This document shows, piece after piece, positions 35,501-45,399 of a stretch of DNA of 51,685 nt. A program made the position numbers and the translations under genes. Origin of the DNA: Flavobacteriaceae bacterium CG2_30_31_66 (GTDB lineage: Bacteria > Bacteroidota > Bacteroidia > Flavobacteriales > Flavobacteriaceae); NCBI GenBank assembly GCA_001873065.1, contig MNYM01000027.1:1-51685 (forward strand). The letters are read 5' to 3'. Every line of letters starts with the position of its first letter. Within the stretch, counting starts at the first letter, position 1. Below the pieces are notes generated by a model. It saw only the letters and a list, made by a program, of their open reading frames with translations. It searched no databases and had not been told where the DNA came from.

Positions 35501-36895
35501 TTAACATATCATTTTTTTTGTGATATGTTTTTTAATTTCATAAATAATGTAAGAATATAACAAAACATATTCTAAAGCAATGAGCCACAAATTCTCTTTT
35601 GAAAGAGAGTTTGTGTAGGCTTGATAACTCAAAATCACTACAAATGTCCAAATAATTGGAAATTTATATTTAGTGAAAACGCCTAATAACAAAGGAGTTG
35701 CCACATACCAAGGATGAACTGTGCTTGAAAAAAAATAATAAAAACTGATGCCAAAAATCATGGAAACAATAAGCTTTTTAAACGATTTATTATTTTTGAA
35801 TATTGCCAAAGTCGCAATAAAAATAATCGTGCAGATGGCTGTTATTTTCCCTATAATTGCGATTTCGTTATATCCTCTGAATAAATATCCAATTTCTCTG
35901 AAAAGGTAATAAAAACTGGCATTAAACTCAAAAGTAGTAAACCATAAACCTACTGTTTTTGAATAATTTACTATAAAATTTTGTGATAAAAACGGTGAAA
36001 ATAAAAGTACTGTAGTGGTAAAAATTACAATGTAAAAAAAGATGAGTTTTACAAAATCGATAGTTTTGAATCTTGAAAGAAAATAAATTTTAAAATTTAA
36101 TTTGGTTGAATTTTTAGTTTTTTTGAAATTTTGAAATATTAATGGTAAAAACAACAAGGGAATCAGTTTTACTGAAACTGCGAGACCCATAAAAATCCCT
36201 GCGAAAAACCATTTTTGTTGATGCAAATGATTTAAACCAATTATCAAAAACAACAACATCACTGGTTCAAAATGCAGATTTCCAGTCATTTCAATGATGA
36301 TAAATGGATTTAAAACATACCAAAAAATATTTTTTACAGGCAATTCTACCCTTTCTAACAATTTTTTTCCGTAGTAAAGAATCCCAATATCAGCTAAAAT
36401 AATGATGATTCTAAAAATTATAATACTGCCAAAGATTGATTTGTTTGAAAAAAAAGCAGTAATAAAAAAACAAAATTGAAGAATTGGGGGATAATTTGTG
36501 AAATGACTTCCATTTAAAATGCCCATTCCCTCGTACAAAGTTTTGGCTTCATTTATGGGGCTTACACTTTGTTTAATAAAATTTTCTGGAATTGAAAGAT
36601 AAGGATTGTAACCTTCAAGTAACATTCTTCCATCCCAGATAAATCTGTAAAAATCTTGTGATAAATTGGGCGTTGCAAAGAGAAATATCAATCTAAAAAA
36701 GATTGAAATCAATGCTAAATTTTTAAATGAAAGGTCGTTTTTTTTTGTTAGAAAATAAAAACTTCCGAATAGAAATGACCAACAAAAAAGAAGCTCAAGG
36801 AATTTAGTTCTCTCTAAAAAATAAGCAACATAAACATAAAAAAGAGTACTTAAAATAACAGTAAATACTTTTTTATACTTTCCAATTAAGGACAT
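35501..36895 (-). CDS. Multi-spanning membrane mannosyltransferase-like glycosyltransferase (GT-C fold)
   Basis: 464 residues with about ten hydrophobic segments. The first loop holds SQDFYRFIWDGRMLLEGYNP, typical of polyprenyl-phosphate-sugar-dependent GT-C enzymes (GT87/DUF2029-like), in which the acidic residue takes part in catalysis. A second conserved stretch is SHFTNYPPILQF. The enzyme should use a lipid-linked sugar at the outer face of the inner membrane. Its start overlaps the stop of the upstream GT2 gene (TAATG), so the three glycosyltransferase genes are coupled. Confidence 0.8.
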   Translation of the reverse strand: MSLIGKYKKVFTVILSTLFYVYVAYFLERTKFLELLFCWSFLFGSFYFLTKKNDLSFKNLALISIFFRLIFLFATPNLSQDFYRFIWDGRMLLEGYNPYLSIPENFIKQSVSPINEAKTLYEGMGILNGSHFTNYPPILQFCFFITAFFSNKSIFGSIIIFRIIIILADIGILYYGKKLLERVELPVKNIFWYVLNPFIIIEMTGNLHFEPVMLLFLIIGLNHLHQQKWFFAGIFMGLAVSVKLIPLLFLPLIFQNFKKTKNSTKLNFKIYFLSRFKTIDFVKLIFFYIVIFTTTVLLFSPFLSQNFIVNYSKTVGLWFTTFEFNASFYYLFREIGYLFRGYNEIAIIGKITAICTIIFIATLAIFKNNKSFKKLIVSMIFGISFYYFFSSTVHPWYVATPLLLGVFTKYKFPIIWTFVVILSYQAYTNSLSKENLWLIALEYVLLYSYIIYEIKKHITKKMIC

Positions 36896-38385
36896 TATGC
36901 TTTTGAAAAAATAGATTTAAAAAATACGTATGAGTACCCTACAAACAGCATAAAATGAAAAGGAAATAATCCAAAATCGCCACCTTGATCACCGACAATA
37001 AAAGCGCTATACATTCCAAACACAAAATAAAGCGCTAATATTCCTTCCAAAATTACGTGAACAGATGGTCTTTTCTTAATGTATTTGTTATTTTTCCAGC
37101 CATCTTTTAAGGTTGTAATATTGAATTTTGGGGTTCTTACAAATTCACTTTTTTTGCCAAAATGACCTTCTAAAACTGCAATTGTGTTGTGTAAAGAAAA
37201 TCCCATTGCAATTGAGAAGAACGTTAAAAAAGCACCTATATAAATGATAAAATTTTTAAACCCACCACCATAAATATTTTTATACATGAACCAATAACAA
37301 ACAAAAAATATCAGTGAACTTACCACAAAAAAGCTCATTGTGTAAAAGTAAGGTTTTAAATGTGCATATTCATTTTTAATATATAACATTGGAATACTTA
37401 ATACCGAAACAAGGAAAATACAAGTAAACATTGTACTGTTTAGTAAGTGTAAAACACTGTGTATTTTAGTTTTAAAAGAACTATTTTTATTTAATAAAAT
37501 TCTTTTAATCATTTTTTGAAAATTCTCTGCACCACCTTTGTTCCAGCGAAATTGTTGAGATCTTGCAGCGCTAATAACTACTGGAAGTTCAGCTGGAGTT
37601 TCAACTTTTTCTAAGTATTTGAATTTCCAATTTCTAAATTGTGCTCTATAACTTAAATCTAAATCTTCGGTCAAAGTATCACCTTCCCAGTTTCCAGCGT
37701 CATAAATGCACTCTTTTCTCCAAACACCTGCAGTTCCATTAAAATTAATAAAATGTCCTTTGCTATTTCTTCCAACTTGTTCTAGCGAAAAATGAGCATC
37801 TAAGGCAAAAGCTTGAATTTTGGTTAAAGTTGAATAATTGCGGTTGATGTGACTCCATTTCGTTTGGACAACTCCGAGTTTTGCGTCTTTGAAAAAAGGA
37901 ATTGTTTGATATAACCAGTCTGATTTTGGTAAAAAATCGGCGTCAAAGATGGCAATAAATTCACCTTTTGCTGTTTTTAAACCTTCTTTTAATGCTCCAG
38001 CTTTAAAACCTTGTCTATTGGTTCTTCTTATATGTTGAATATCAATTCCTAAATCTTGAATTTTTTTTACTTCTTCAGCAGTGGTTTCAACAGACTCATC
38101 AGTTGAATCGTCTAAGACCTGTATTTCAAGTTTGTCTTTTGGATAGTTGATTTTTGAAATATTTTTCAACAAACGCTCCATTACATACAATTCGTTAAAA
38201 ACGGGTAATTGAATCGTCACATAAGGAATCTCTTCGGGATTATTGAAATCAAACTTTGGCGAATCATCAACTTTATCTCTATATTTTAGATAGTTGAAGA
38301 GTAGGTTTAATTGCGCAAGTGCATACATAAAAATAAGCACTAAGCAAATCGTGTAAATAGTAATAATAATATATTCTAAAACCAT
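36895..38385 (-). CDS. Membrane glycosyltransferase family 2 (cellulose-synthase-like)
   Basis: 496 residues. An N-terminal membrane helix (about 3-28) is followed by a GT2 domain with the full processive set: DD (92-93), DAD (148-150), TEDLD (239-243) and QQFRW (277-281), then three to five membrane helices. The Q-x-x-R-W motif is typical of enzymes that make beta-linked polymers or glycolipids from nucleotide sugars. The product is unknown. The gene is joined to its neighbours on both sides by one-base TAATG overlaps. Confidence 0.9.
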   Translation of the reverse strand: MVLEYIIITIYTICLVLIFMYALAQLNLLFNYLKYRDKVDDSPKFDFNNPEEIPYVTIQLPVFNELYVMERLLKNISKINYPKDKLEIQVLDDSTDESVETTAEEVKKIQDLGIDIQHIRRTNRQGFKAGALKEGLKTAKGEFIAIFDADFLPKSDWLYQTIPFFKDAKLGVVQTKWSHINRNYSTLTKIQAFALDAHFSLEQVGRNSKGHFINFNGTAGVWRKECIYDAGNWEGDTLTEDLDLSYRAQFRNWKFKYLEKVETPAELPVVISAARSQQFRWNKGGAENFQKMIKRILLNKNSSFKTKIHSVLHLLNSTMFTCIFLVSVLSIPMLYIKNEYAHLKPYFYTMSFFVVSSLIFFVCYWFMYKNIYGGGFKNFIIYIGAFLTFFSIAMGFSLHNTIAVLEGHFGKKSEFVRTPKFNITTLKDGWKNNKYIKKRPSVHVILEGILALYFVFGMYSAFIVGDQGGDFGLFPFHFMLFVGYSYVFFKSIFSKA

Positions 38386-39077
38386 TATTTAAAACTATAT
38401 TTAAAAACCAAACCTAGAATTTTAGCCCCTGCAAAGATACTACCTTTTACAGTTCCTGAAACTTTTGAAACACCTATTCTATTTCTATATTTTATTGGAA
38501 TTTCTGTATAACTCATTTTTCGTTTTAATACTTTTAACTGCATTTCAACTGTCCAACCATAGGTTTTATCGCTCATATTTAGCGCTAGTAATTTTTCATA
38601 TTTTATGGCTCTAAAAGGTCCTAAATCTGTAAATTTTGAATTAAAAAAAAATTTCATTAAAGAGGTTGCTAACCAGTTACCAAAAATTTGTTGAGGTGTC
38701 ATTGAGCCTTGTTCACGCAAGTTTTTCAAGCGAGCTCCAACAACAAAATCGATATTTTCTTGAATAATTGGTTGAATAATTTCAGATAATTGTTCTGGAA
38801 AGTCAGAATAATCACCATCTAAAAAAACAACAATAGAAGGTTTATTATTTTGATTTTCAATATAATTTATTCCTTTCAAACATGCAAAACCATACCCTTT
38901 TTTTGTTTCATGTAAAACTGTTGCTCCAGCATTTTTTGCATTTTTAGCAGTTTCATCAGTCGAATTATTATTCACAACAATGATTTCCTCAACCATTTTA
39001 GGAAGGTCTTTGATGACTTTTACAATTGAGTTTTGTTCGTTAAAAGCTGGAATTATTACCTTTATTAGGGGTTTCAT
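38385..39077 (-). CDS. Glycosyltransferase family 2, dolichol-phosphate mannose synthase-like
   Basis: 230 residues from the ATG at 39077 (MKPLIKVIIPAFNEQNSIVK); six residues further upstream are possible but unneeded. The nucleotide site is VNNNSTDETA, the metal site LDGDYSD, and GPFRAIKYEKLL follows. There is no membrane segment. It would charge a polyprenyl phosphate with a sugar, the donor that a GT-C enzyme such as the third gene of this set needs. That gives a sensible three-step pathway, but it is inference. Confidence 0.88.
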   Translation of the reverse strand: MKPLIKVIIPAFNEQNSIVKVIKDLPKMVEEIIVVNNNSTDETAKNAKNAGATVLHETKKGYGFACLKGINYIENQNNKPSIVVFLDGDYSDFPEQLSEIIQPIIQENIDFVVGARLKNLREQGSMTPQQIFGNWLATSLMKFFFNSKFTDLGPFRAIKYEKLLALNMSDKTYGWTVEMQLKVLKRKMSYTEIPIKYRNRIGVSKVSGTVKGSIFAGAKILGLVFKYSFK

Positions 39078-39286
39078 TAAATTATAACTGTTCAATCAAA
39101 TTATTCTCCTCTTTAGGTATTAAAATCTGACTTTTATCTGATTTTTACTCCTTAAAATTTTCGGATGTAAAAGTATTAATATTTTTGTCAAATATTTAAC
39201 AAACAGATTAATTTTTTTAACAAAGTATTTTGCTTTAAGATTTAGTTTATGAAACATTATTTTTGAGCTTTGTCAAATTAAATTGA

Positions 39287-40906
39287 CTATTTATTCAATA
39301 GTTTCATAAGGTCAACATCGTTTCCAAGTAGAATTTCAGTAGGGTTAATTCTTCCTTTTTCTAAACCATTTTCTAATTTTAATACTCCTCTTGGACAAAC
39401 TGCGCTGCAAATTCCGCAACCTACACAGCTTGAACGAACAATATTTTCACCCTTTTGTGCATAAGCTCTTACATCAATTCCTTGTTCGCAATAGGTGGAA
39501 CAATTGCCACATGAAATACATTGCCCACCATTCGTAGTGATTCTAAACCTTGATTTGAAACGTTGCACAAATCCTAAATAAGCAGCTAAAGGACAACCAA
39601 ATCTACACCAAACTCTGTTCCCAAAAATTGGGTAAAATCCAGTTCCAATAACTCCCGCAAACCAAGCACCAATTAGAAAACTATAGGTGTCTTTAATCCA
39701 TTGTGATTTGATTCCTAATAAAGATGAAGTTCCTGAAAAATAACAATATAGGGTAACAACCGTCATCAAAATTGAGAAAAGTAATACAGAGTGGATTAGC
39801 CATCTTTCTAGTTTCCAAGCATTTAAACTTTTATTAGAATGTTGTCTGTAAGGATCTCCCAATGTTTCAGCCAAACCTCCACAACCACAAACCCAAGAAC
39901 AGTACCAACGTTTTCCGAAAAAATAGACCATTACAGGAACTATAATAAGTGTTAAAATGATTCCCCAAACCAAAATAAAAATTCCTATAGCACCACTATT
40001 TTGTAAATTTTTAAGGTTCCATTCAAAGAAAAAATCGTAATCTAAAGGAAAAGCACTTTTAAAATCATAACCTGGCATATTTAAACTTGTCATGATTTCT
40101 GGAATTAAAAATGCGAAAATAATTTGAAAAAATATCACTGAAGTTGTTCTTACAATTTGGTATTTGTTATGACGATATTTGATATACATTCTTACGCCCA
40201 TTACCAACATAATTGTACAATATAAAAAGCCATACACAAACCACTGACTGGCATTTCCTCCATTCAAAGCTTTGCTGATTGGATCAAAAATAAACGTCCA
40301 ATTCACCACATAATCTGGCATAAAATAGAGTAATAAATAAAAAGTTACCAAATAAATCAATACTAACCAAGCAATAAATCCCCTATTTGTGGCAGATTCA
40401 TGATATATTCCATCATTTTTGATGCCTGGTTTTCCCAATAAAATGGCATTTGGAAGAATAAATAACAATGCCCCAAAAATTCCCAATCCAAAAGTCAACC
40501 ACCAAGCCAATGTTGGTTGGTCTTTAAAAAAACCTTTGCCAGCTTTTTTAGCAATTTCAAAACTTAGATTGTGTGGTTTTCCAGAGATTTTATATTGAAA
40601 TTCTTCGCTTTTTTTAGCCCAATTTTTTTCTGTACTGTATTTTGAAATCAATGCGTTATGATAGTTATTTGAGATTTCAAAAGCAGCTCTCACTTTGCTT
40701 GAAAATTCAAGTATTGATAATTTTTCATCAGTAACAATTGACTTTAACAATTCCTCTTTTATGCGTTCACTTTTGTAGCCTTTTTCAGAAACATAGCTGT
40801 CTAATTCTTGTTGGGTAAAGTTGAAATAGCCAGAAAAAATAGCACTTGTAAAAACTGAAAATCCAACTAAGAAAATTCCTAAACCTATTTGTTTTATTAC
40901 TTTCAT
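39287..40906 (-). CDS. Membrane polyferredoxin (NapH/NosR-like 4Fe-4S protein)
   Basis: 539 residues. An N-terminal membrane helix and a periplasmic-type segment of about 115 residues are followed by six or so further helices. Two membrane-near cysteine groups, WYCSWVCGCGGLAE and VWCRFGCPLAAYLG, match the NapH/NosR/CcoG pattern. The C-terminus has two full 4Fe-4S sites: C463, C466, C469, C473 and C494, C497, C500, C504. It should move electrons across or along the inner membrane. It is encoded four bases after an FAD/NAD oxidoreductase, the likely partner. The electron acceptor is not visible in the window. Confidence 0.87.
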   Translation of the reverse strand: MKVIKQIGLGIFLVGFSVFTSAIFSGYFNFTQQELDSYVSEKGYKSERIKEELLKSIVTDEKLSILEFSSKVRAAFEISNNYHNALISKYSTEKNWAKKSEEFQYKISGKPHNLSFEIAKKAGKGFFKDQPTLAWWLTFGLGIFGALLFILPNAILLGKPGIKNDGIYHESATNRGFIAWLVLIYLVTFYLLLYFMPDYVVNWTFIFDPISKALNGGNASQWFVYGFLYCTIMLVMGVRMYIKYRHNKYQIVRTTSVIFFQIIFAFLIPEIMTSLNMPGYDFKSAFPLDYDFFFEWNLKNLQNSGAIGIFILVWGIILTLIIVPVMVYFFGKRWYCSWVCGCGGLAETLGDPYRQHSNKSLNAWKLERWLIHSVLLFSILMTVVTLYCYFSGTSSLLGIKSQWIKDTYSFLIGAWFAGVIGTGFYPIFGNRVWCRFGCPLAAYLGFVQRFKSRFRITTNGGQCISCGNCSTYCEQGIDVRAYAQKGENIVRSSCVGCGICSAVCPRGVLKLENGLEKGRINPTEILLGNDVDLMKLLNK

Positions 40907-40910
40907 TTTA

Positions 40911-42260
40911 TTATAATTTGCTAAAAATACGTTTCCAACTTTTCTTTTTCACTTGAATATTTCTATCCATTTCTTGATTGAATTTAGCTACAATTTCGGC
41001 TTCGTGAGTTTTATAAAATTCAGGATCAAAATTGGCATCTGCTAAAAATTCCAAAACGTGTTCTACTGATTTTTTTTCAGAAAGCCATTTGTCAAAAATT
41101 TCATGGCGCATTCGAATCCCGAAAGTATTTATTCCTAAAAATTCAAATGAAATTTTATCAAAAGCAATCGTTATACATTTGTTTTCTGAGGGATGTTGCC
41201 ATTGAAAATGCCATTCATTTTCGCTCTTATTTTTTTCACTAAAAACCCAACCATAAGTTTGGTATTCAATGTCTAAAAATTTGGCAGAATTGAACCAATG
41301 TCCTGGTTTGTATTCCGTTTTATTACCGCAAATAGTTTGTGCTACAGTTTCGCCCATCATTCTTCCTGTGTACCAAACTGCTTCAACAGGTCTTCTTTGT
41401 CCAATTGCTTTTTTTTGTTCGGCACAATCTCCAATGGCATAGACATTTTTGATATTGGTTTCTAAAAAACGATTTACTAAAACACCTCTATGAATCTCGA
41501 TATTACTTTCATTTAAAAAATCGATATTTGGTGAAACTCCGGCAGTTAAACCAACGACATTACAGGGAATTTCTTCGCCAGTTTCTTCAATAATTATTGA
41601 TTTTACAAGTCCATTTTCATCAGCAATAATTTCTTTTAAATTGTTGTTTAAGCGCAAATCAATGTGATGTTCTAAAATATGATTGTTAATCATTTCCGAT
41701 TCTTGATTTGGCAAAACACCATTCCAAAAACTGCTTTCTCGCACCAAAAATGTGACTGGAATTTTTCTGCTTCGCAGCATTTCTGCCATTTCAATACCAA
41801 TCAAACCACCTCCAACAATCACAGCTCTTTGACACACTTTAGTATTTGGTGCGTATTTTTCCAAACTTTCCAAATCTTGTTTGTGATACAATCCCATTAC
41901 TCCTTTTAAATCTTGCCCTTTCCAATCAAATTTATTTGGTTTTGAACCAGTTGCAATGATTAATTTGTCATAAGAAATGATAGTCTGGTCTTTTAAAACA
42001 AGTTTCTTTTTGTCTGTATCAACTTTAGTGACAATTCCTTCTATAAGATTCATGTTATTCTTTTTCCAAAACCAATTTTCATAAGGTTGTGTATGTTCAA
42101 ATTTTAGATGTCCCATATATACATACATCAGCGCTGTTCTTGAAAAAAAATATTTGGATTCTCCAGAAATAATAGTGATTTTTTTGTCAGATTTTTTTCT
42201 GATATGCCTTGCAGCAGTAACACCTGCAATGCCATTTCCAATAATAACAATGTGTTCCAT
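40911..42260 (-). CDS. FAD-dependent NAD(P)-disulfide-type oxidoreductase
   Basis: 449 residues. N-terminal FAD site IVIIGNGIAGVTAARHIRKK (G8, G10, G13), second dinucleotide site AVIVGGGLIGIEMAEMLRSR, and the C-terminal flavin motif VYAIGDCAE. The domain order fits the class that includes nitrite-reductase and rubredoxin-reductase flavoproteins; no redox disulfide is evident. A C-terminal extension of about 120 residues is rich in Trp and charged residues. It lies just upstream of the membrane polyferredoxin and could feed it electrons from NADH. Confidence 0.88.
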   Translation of the reverse strand: MEHIVIIGNGIAGVTAARHIRKKSDKKITIISGESKYFFSRTALMYVYMGHLKFEHTQPYENWFWKKNNMNLIEGIVTKVDTDKKKLVLKDQTIISYDKLIIATGSKPNKFDWKGQDLKGVMGLYHKQDLESLEKYAPNTKVCQRAVIVGGGLIGIEMAEMLRSRKIPVTFLVRESSFWNGVLPNQESEMINNHILEHHIDLRLNNNLKEIIADENGLVKSIIIEETGEEIPCNVVGLTAGVSPNIDFLNESNIEIHRGVLVNRFLETNIKNVYAIGDCAEQKKAIGQRRPVEAVWYTGRMMGETVAQTICGNKTEYKPGHWFNSAKFLDIEYQTYGWVFSEKNKSENEWHFQWQHPSENKCITIAFDKISFEFLGINTFGIRMRHEIFDKWLSEKKSVEHVLEFLADANFDPEFYKTHEAEIVAKFNQEMDRNIQVKKKSWKRIFSKL

Positions 42261-42414
42261 AGTTTGTTGGTTGATATCGGTTTTGTCGAAATTAAAGATA
42301 AGAACTTAATTTGGGAACTCAATTTAGAATTAATTTAAATTGAAAATTCGATTGTATTTTTAACAAATTAAGGTGAATCAGATATAAGATTTAAAATGTA
42401 CTTTAGTGGGTAAT

Positions 42415-43413
42415 ATGAGAAAAATTTTATGTTTAGGAATATTTTTATGCGTTCACTTTTTTACTAGTTGTCAACACAAAAAAATCAATGGCGTTAGTTT
42501 TGTAGCTTCAAGAGATGCTATCAATCAAAGACATATTCAGCCAGTTATTGAGGTGAATAGCAATTATGTTGCCTTAATGCCATTTGGATTTATCCGTGAT
42601 TTAGCCTCTCCAACAATCACTTTCAACAGTCAAAGACAATGGTTTGGAGAAACTGAAAAAGGATTGATTCAGTATGCAGTTGAGTTCAAAAATAATAATA
42701 TCAAGATTATGGTAAAACCCCAAATTTGGGTTTGGCGTGGTGAATTTACAGGTTTGATAGAAATGAATTCTGAAGAAAATTGGAAAACATTAGAAAATTC
42801 CTATCAAGATTTTATCTTAACATTTGCTAAATCAGCTGCAAAAATAAATGCAGATATTTTATGTATTGGAACAGAATTGGAAAAGTTTGTATTGAATAGA
42901 CCTGAGTTTTGGCAACAACTTATTCAAAAAATCAAGATGATTTTCAAAGGAAAACTTACCTATGCAGCCAATTGGGATGAATATAAAAAACTCACTTTTT
43001 GGCATCAGTTGGATTTTATTGGAGTGGATGCGTACTTTCCAGTATCAGAAAAACAAACTCCAACAGTTGCCGATTTTGAAAATGGTTGGAAACCACATAA
43101 AATTGAAATTATAGCCGTACAGAAAAAATTTCAAAAACCTATTTTATTTACAGAATATGGTTATAGAAGTGTTCATTTTAATGGAAAACAGCCTTGGAAA
43201 GTAGATGAAATTCATGGAAATGTTAACTTAAAAGCACAAGCGAATGGATTGCAAGCCATTCACAATCAGTTTTGGAAAGAAGAATGGTTTGCAGGCGGTT
43301 TTTTATGGAAATGGTATTACAATCATGAAAATGAAGGTGGCAAAAATAACAATCGTTTTACACCACAAAACAAACCAGCTCAAAAATTACTCAAAAATTT
43401 GCAAGAAAAATAA
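42415..43413 (+). CDS. GH113-like glycoside hydrolase, lipoprotein
   Basis: 332 residues from the ATG at 42415; a GTG nine bases earlier is also in frame. A lipobox (FFTSC, lipid on C19) shows it is membrane anchored. The rest is a TIM-barrel-like domain: CIGTELEKF places the likely acid/base at E154 and LFTEYGYRS the likely nucleophile at E247; WRGEF and NWDEY fit substrate-binding loops. GH113 members hydrolyse beta-mannan. The assignment rests on these motifs and the overall size. It does not lie within a polysaccharide locus. Confidence 0.78.
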   Translation: MRKILCLGIFLCVHFFTSCQHKKINGVSFVASRDAINQRHIQPVIEVNSNYVALMPFGFIRDLASPTITFNSQRQWFGETEKGLIQYAVEFKNNNIKIMVKPQIWVWRGEFTGLIEMNSEENWKTLENSYQDFILTFAKSAAKINADILCIGTELEKFVLNRPEFWQQLIQKIKMIFKGKLTYAANWDEYKKLTFWHQLDFIGVDAYFPVSEKQTPTVADFENGWKPHKIEIIAVQKKFQKPILFTEYGYRSVHFNGKQPWKVDEIHGNVNLKAQANGLQAIHNQFWKEEWFAGGFLWKWYYNHENEGGKNNNRFTPQNKPAQKLLKNLQEK

Positions 43414-43486
43414 TTTTAAGAATATGACAAATGTCTTATTTTTAACGAACTAAAGAACTTAAATTTGTTTTTTAAAAACAAAACTC

Positions 43487-44320
43487 ATGAAAAAAATCAT
43501 TGTTCCTGTCGATTTTTCAGAACATTCTGAATATGCGTTAAAAACCGCTGCAATGTTGGCAAAAAAAAATGACGCAACTATTTATGCACTTCACATGTTA
43601 GATATGCAAGAAATGTCATTAACAGAAAGTGAAGTTTATTTGTATGAAAAAACTGCTTTTTTTTTAAAATTAGCAGAGAATAAATTCTTCGATTTTCTAA
43701 AAAAGCAGTATTTAGAAAATATAAAAGTGGTTCCAATTGTCAAGCATTATAAGGTTTTTAAAGAAATCAATTCAGTTGCAGAAGAAGTACAAGCCGATTT
43801 GATTATTATGGGATCACACGGTGCAAGTGGCGTAAAAGAGTTTTTTATTGGTTCTAATACCGAAAAAGTAATAAGACACGCAACTATCCCAGTTTTGGTC
43901 ATCAAAAATGAAATGGTGAATATTGATTTTAATGACATTGTTGTTGCCACTGATTTTTCTGAAGAGAGCATTCCTGCTTTTAGAAAATTGTTAAAAACAT
44001 TGGATTTTTTGAATGCAAAAAAACACATTGTGTATGTAAATACGCCTTTTGATGCTTTTAAAACTACTCCAGAAATAGACGCTTTAGCTAATGATTTTTT
44101 TATAAATTTAGAGGGAAATACTGATAGAAAAATCAACCTAAATATTATTTGTGCAAGAACAATAATGCAAGGAATTTTAGATTTTTCAAATACAGCAGGT
44201 GCTGATTTAATTGCAGTCATTTCAACTGGCAGAAAAGGAATTTCTCATTTTTTGGAGGGAAGCGTTGCTGAAGATGTTACCAACCATTCGACATTGCCAA
44301 TTATTTCTTTTAAAATATAG
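43487..44320 (+). CDS. Universal stress protein, two UspA domains
   Basis: 277 residues made of two tandem UspA domains (about 1-145 and 146-277). The first has the complete nucleotide-binding motif GSHGASGVKEFFIGSNTEKV and starts IIVPVDFSEHSEYALKTAA. The second starts IVVATDFSEESIPAFRKL, with a weaker motif STGRKGISHFLEGSVAEDV. Such proteins bind ATP and help cells survive starvation and other stress. It is a single-gene unit ended by a hairpin at 44415-44450. Confidence 0.93.
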   Translation: MKKIIVPVDFSEHSEYALKTAAMLAKKNDATIYALHMLDMQEMSLTESEVYLYEKTAFFLKLAENKFFDFLKKQYLENIKVVPIVKHYKVFKEINSVAEEVQADLIIMGSHGASGVKEFFIGSNTEKVIRHATIPVLVIKNEMVNIDFNDIVVATDFSEESIPAFRKLLKTLDFLNAKKHIVYVNTPFDAFKTTPEIDALANDFFINLEGNTDRKINLNIICARTIMQGILDFSNTAGADLIAVISTGRKGISHFLEGSVAEDVTNHSTLPIISFKI

Positions 44321-44414
44321 ATCCTCTATAAAAAGAGTTTTTAAGAAAAAAAACAATTTGTTTTTAATGCTTATGAACGCTAACCAACCATAAGATGAGA
44401 GAGAGTTATTTTGT

Positions 44415-44450
44415 AAAAAGGGAACCTTAAAAATAGAAGTTTCCCTTTTT
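44415..44450 (+). terminator. Terminator after the universal stress protein gene
   Basis: AAAAAGGGAA (44415-44424) pairs with TTCCCTTTTT (44441-44450) across a 16-base loop, and further Ts follow. It lies 94 bases after the stop codon. Confidence 0.65.
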
Positions 44451-44489
44451 TTTACATTAAAATTTAATCTTTATTTTACTAAGTAACTA

Positions 44490-44519
44490 TTGAATTTTTT
44501 TCAAAAAAAGTTAGTTTTG
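44490..44519 (+). promoter_or_regulatory. Promoter for the metallophosphoesterase gene
   Basis: TTG at 44490-44492, 19 bases, then TAGTTTTG at 44512-44519, an exact fit to the Bacteroidota pattern. The gene starts 16 bases later. Confidence 0.65.
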
Positions 44520-44535
44520 CTAAAAACAATATTTC

Positions 44536-45267
44536 ATGCGAACTTTTGCTATTGGCGATATTCATGGGGGTTTAAAAGCCTTATTGCAAGTTTTAAATAA
44601 AATTGAAATTACCGAAAAAGATTCCCTAATTTTTATGGGAGATTATGTGGATGGTTGGAGTGAATCTGCACAAGTTGTTCAATTTTTAATGGAACTATCA
44701 AAAAAATTTAACTGTGTTTTTATCAAAGGGAATCATGATGTTTGGTGCGAAGATTGGTTAAAAAACGGAAATGTAAATGCTTCTTGGTATTTACATGGAG
44801 GTAAAGAAACGATGGATAGTTATGAAGGTTTTTGCAAAGAAGATAAAAAGAAACATCTCCAATTTTTTGAAAACTTGCCTTTATTTCACATTGATGCTAA
44901 GAATAGATTGTTTTTACACGCAGGTTTTACGTCTTTATATGGTGTAGAGAGAGAAATCGATGTCTCCTATTTTTATACTGACAGATCATTTTGGGAAATG
45001 GTGTTGGCTTTAGATAAAAATATCCCCAAAACCTCTCTTTTCTACCCAAAAAGATTGCAATTGTATGACGAAATTTATATAGGTCACACACCAACCACCA
45101 ATTACAATGAACCTTTGCCAATGAACATTGCAAATGTTTGGAATATTGATACAGGAGCCGCTTTCAAAGGAAAAATTACAGCCATCAATATTGATTCAAA
45201 AACAATTTTTCAAAGCGAAAATTTACCTTTTTTATATCCAAATGAAAAAGGGAGGAATAAATCATAG
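44536..45267 (+). CDS. Metallophosphoesterase (PPP-type serine/threonine phosphatase-like)
   Basis: 243 residues. The di-metal site motifs are complete: FAIGDIHGG (D8, H10), GDYVDGW and KGNHDVW, then LHAGF and IGHTPTT. This is the pattern of small bacterial PPP phosphatases and of diadenosine tetraphosphatases. It should be cytoplasmic. It has its own promoter. Its stop is followed by a 21-base tandem repeat and a decayed gene. Confidence 0.9.
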   Translation: MRTFAIGDIHGGLKALLQVLNKIEITEKDSLIFMGDYVDGWSESAQVVQFLMELSKKFNCVFIKGNHDVWCEDWLKNGNVNASWYLHGGKETMDSYEGFCKEDKKKHLQFFENLPLFHIDAKNRLFLHAGFTSLYGVEREIDVSYFYTDRSFWEMVLALDKNIPKTSLFYPKRLQLYDEIYIGHTPTTNYNEPLPMNIANVWNIDTGAAFKGKITAINIDSKTIFQSENLPFLYPNEKGRNKS

Positions 45268-45399
45268 AAATGTTGAAGGGTTTTTATTGTTTAAGGGTTT
45301 ACATTTTAAAAAAGAATCCAAAATTTTAAATTTTCGCAATAAATTGGACGCAATAAAACCCAATCTTGTTGATAAACATCACCAAATTGTTGATTACTT

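Noticed and set aside
43747..44220. Minus-strand frame of 157 codons within the universal stress protein gene
   Set aside because: It is fully inside a clear UspA gene on the other strand and has no family motif.
44321..44412. Tiny gene after the universal stress protein
   Set aside because: The only frame is a few codons long, with no start context or coding character.
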